Source of the DNA: Manis javanica
Lineage: Eukaryota; Chordata; Mammalia; Pholidota; Manidae
Assembly (NCBI RefSeq): GCF_040802235.1
Contig: NC_133161.1
Coordinates: 17,191,001-17,255,000, forward strand
Reading direction: 5' to 3'
DNA length: 64,000 nucleotides
Part shown: positions 62,470-64,000 of the stretch, in pieces
Layout: each line of letters starts with the position of its first letter
Numbering within the stretch: position 1 is the stretch's first letter
Made by a program: the position numbers and the translations under genes
The notes under the pieces: model-generated
Databases searched by the model: none
What the model was told of the DNA's origin: nothing
Seen by the model: the letters and a program-made list of their open reading frames with translations, nothing else

Positions 62470-62880
62470 CCAGTCAGCAGACATTTATTGAACATGTACT
62501 CTTTTCAAGCCACTGAGGGTGAAAACCAAGATGAATCAAACTGCTGGAAGGAGTTTATATTCTTGTAGGGAAACTAAGACATATGCAAGGACATAGTAGG
62601 TAGAACGTGGAAAATATCATAGGAGATTTAGTGATGAAGTGGCCTAAAGTACAGGGGAGGAAGAAGACAATTACAGCTAAGGAAATCAGAGAGGGCTTCA
62701 TGGAGAAACTGGTATTTGAGCTGGATCTTTCAGGACTGGGGGCTAGGACAGAGGGCTGGGGGGACAGAAGACGACGTTTCCACATACAGAGAGCTCAAAT
62801 AGCAAGGTTGCAAAGTCAAGAAATATGGATATGGAAAAGTAAACAATTCAGTGTGGCCAGGGCTTGGAGGGCATGAAGGG
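62470..62880 (+). repeat. Ancient interspersed repeat (shared with 8765 and 25795)
   Basis: CAGCAGACATTTATTGAACATG, GGAGTTTATATTCTTGTAGGG, AGAGAGGGCTTCATGGAGAA, TTTGAGCTGGATCTTTCAGG in order, the same succession as in the other two copies. Confidence 0.5.
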
Positions 62881-63621
62881 CGTTCGGGAAGCTCCAGCTG
62901 TGCTTGGCGCATACAGAAGTACAGTTTCTAACAACTGGAAGACAAGCACCCATTTTCCAAAGCTTAAGGACAGAGGCTTCTCGCACAGCAGGGGCCCTAA
63001 GGAAGCACACAGGGCAGGTTTTCTCATTTCAGGGCCCACTCCAGGTGCTTTCTCTCACTCTGCAGCTTTCTCTGAGAAATGAAGGGCCAGCCATCCAGTA
63101 TCAAGGGCTCCATAAATCTTGGCTGCAAAGACAAGACTTCGGGTTCAGCAAATCCTACAATCACTTACAACTTACAATCACAGCAGCCCTGTGGAGGATC
63201 CTTTAAGAGCAATATGCTATGGCTTTCAATTTTTCAGAGTGGCATTTATGTCCTTTTTTATTACTGACACCTTCTCCACTGTCCTGCACCCACTTTGCCC
63301 ACACAGAGTTAAATCAGATTTTCACTTATTCTGCTTGTAAGTCAGATCCCAGGTGAAATCCATCACTGTAGCAAGGTGGTGGAATAGTAGGATCAAAAGT
63401 AAACTAGAAGGAATGTTGGAGGTTGTTTGCAATTCAAGCTCCACATTTTATACATGTAACCCAGTGTCTGGAAGTGAAGTGACTCATGTAAGTTACAAAA
63501 TCAGGATGAGGCCCAGGTCTTTAGTTTCCATTACCTGTTTGTTTTCTAACCTATGCCACACACAAGCTCAAGCTTTCCTAGGGTGCTCCATAGATTGACA
63601 AATAACTTCAGTCATGTAAGC

Positions 63622-63835
63622 CAGAGATTGGCAAACTGTGGCCCAAGGACCAATCCAACCCACATCTGTTTTTGTAAATGAAGTTTTATTGCAACACAGC
63701 TATGCCCATATTGCCTATGCCTGCTTTCACACTTCAGTGCCAGAGTTGAGTAATTATGACATAGGATGTATTTCCCATAAATTTGAAAATATATACTATC
63801 TAGCCCTTTACAACAAAAAAGTTTGTTGACCCCTG
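63622..63835 (+). repeat. hAT MITE, complete, with 8-bp TSD
   Basis: 214 bp starting CAGAGATTGGCAAACT and ending AGTTTGTTGACCCCTG (16-bp imperfect inverted ends). Flanking 8-mers ATGTAAGC (63614-63621) and ATCTAAGC (63836-63843) match at 7 of 8, the hAT hallmark. Interior blocks (TTTTTGTAAATGAAGTTTTATTG, GAGTTGAGTAATTATGAC) fit a common mammalian family. Confidence 0.85.
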
Positions 63836-63889
63836 ATCTAAGCCAATGGTATCAAAATTTTTTCTAAAGTGTAATTACATTAGTTTAAA

Positions 63890-63950
63890 ACAGTATATAT
63901 ATAATATACATATATTACATATATATACATACACATACAGTATATTCATT
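63890..63950 (+). repeat. AT-rich low-complexity tract
   Basis: Alternating TA/CA-rich sequence (ATATATATAATATACATATAT and similar). Confidence 0.85.
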
Positions 63951-64000
63951 TATTTATCAGTTATATACTGATAGTATGTTTAAATGTTTATAGATTTATA

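Larger units (their letters stand above)
51301..64000. other. CALD1 5' intron, partial (12.7 kb in window)
   Basis: AT-rich intronic DNA. It holds old L1 remnants (about 54280-54720, 56380-56690, 59080-59560), a (TG)n tract, an ancient interspersed repeat (62470-62880), a complete hAT MITE (63622-63835) and an AT-rich end (63890-63960). I searched for the human alternative N-terminal exon (MLGGSGSHGRRS) and did not find it. Confidence 0.6.

Overview
The window is mammalian nuclear DNA. Evidence: large introns with GT-AG borders, one CpG island, L1 LINEs of several ages, MIRs, hAT fossils, an ERVL-MaLR solo LTR and endogenous-retrovirus remains. The young L1 3' ends and a retrovirus-tail retroposon suggest a laurasiatherian. 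I tentatively think of a pangolin (Manis), from memory of similar repeats only.

Main gene: CALD1 (caldesmon) on the minus strand. Twelve exons are resolved, from 51300 down to 16700, and every junction keeps the reading frame. They encode everything after the short N-terminal exon, which should lie beyond 64000. The large exon at 46749-47697 carries the internal donor that makes low-molecular-weight caldesmon by skipping the central helix. The 78-bp exon at 45379-45456 is the other alternative segment. The terminal exon has the last Val codon, the stop and a 3'UTR of about 2.3 kb. The central repeat block that is present about four times in human caldesmon, as I remember it, is present once here.

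Second gene: AGBL3 (a cytosolic carboxypeptidase, tubulin deglutamylase family), also minus strand and downstream of CALD1. One early coding exon (3381-3494) is visible, and a CpG island at about 6100-6790 is its likely promoter. The codon aligned to the usual start Met is ACG. The rest of the gene lies to the left of the window.

Layout: 1-3185, AGBL3 intron filled by an L1 3' end and a retrovirus env-LTR tail ending in poly(A); 3381-3494, AGBL3 exon; 3833-5571, second L1; 6100-6790, CpG island; 7330-13900, intergenic old repeats with a decayed ERV; 13932-14366, short young L1 beside the CALD1 poly(A) signal; 14405-51300, CALD1 exons and introns; 51301-64000, 5' CALD1 intron with old LINE and hAT pieces.

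No prokaryotic-style system, CRISPR array or novel multigene system is visible. The most unusual item is a retrovirus-derived tail (PPT, LTR, poly(A)) present twice. The copy at 21804-22350 has target-site duplications and an L1-type cleavage site, so it was copied by L1 machinery.
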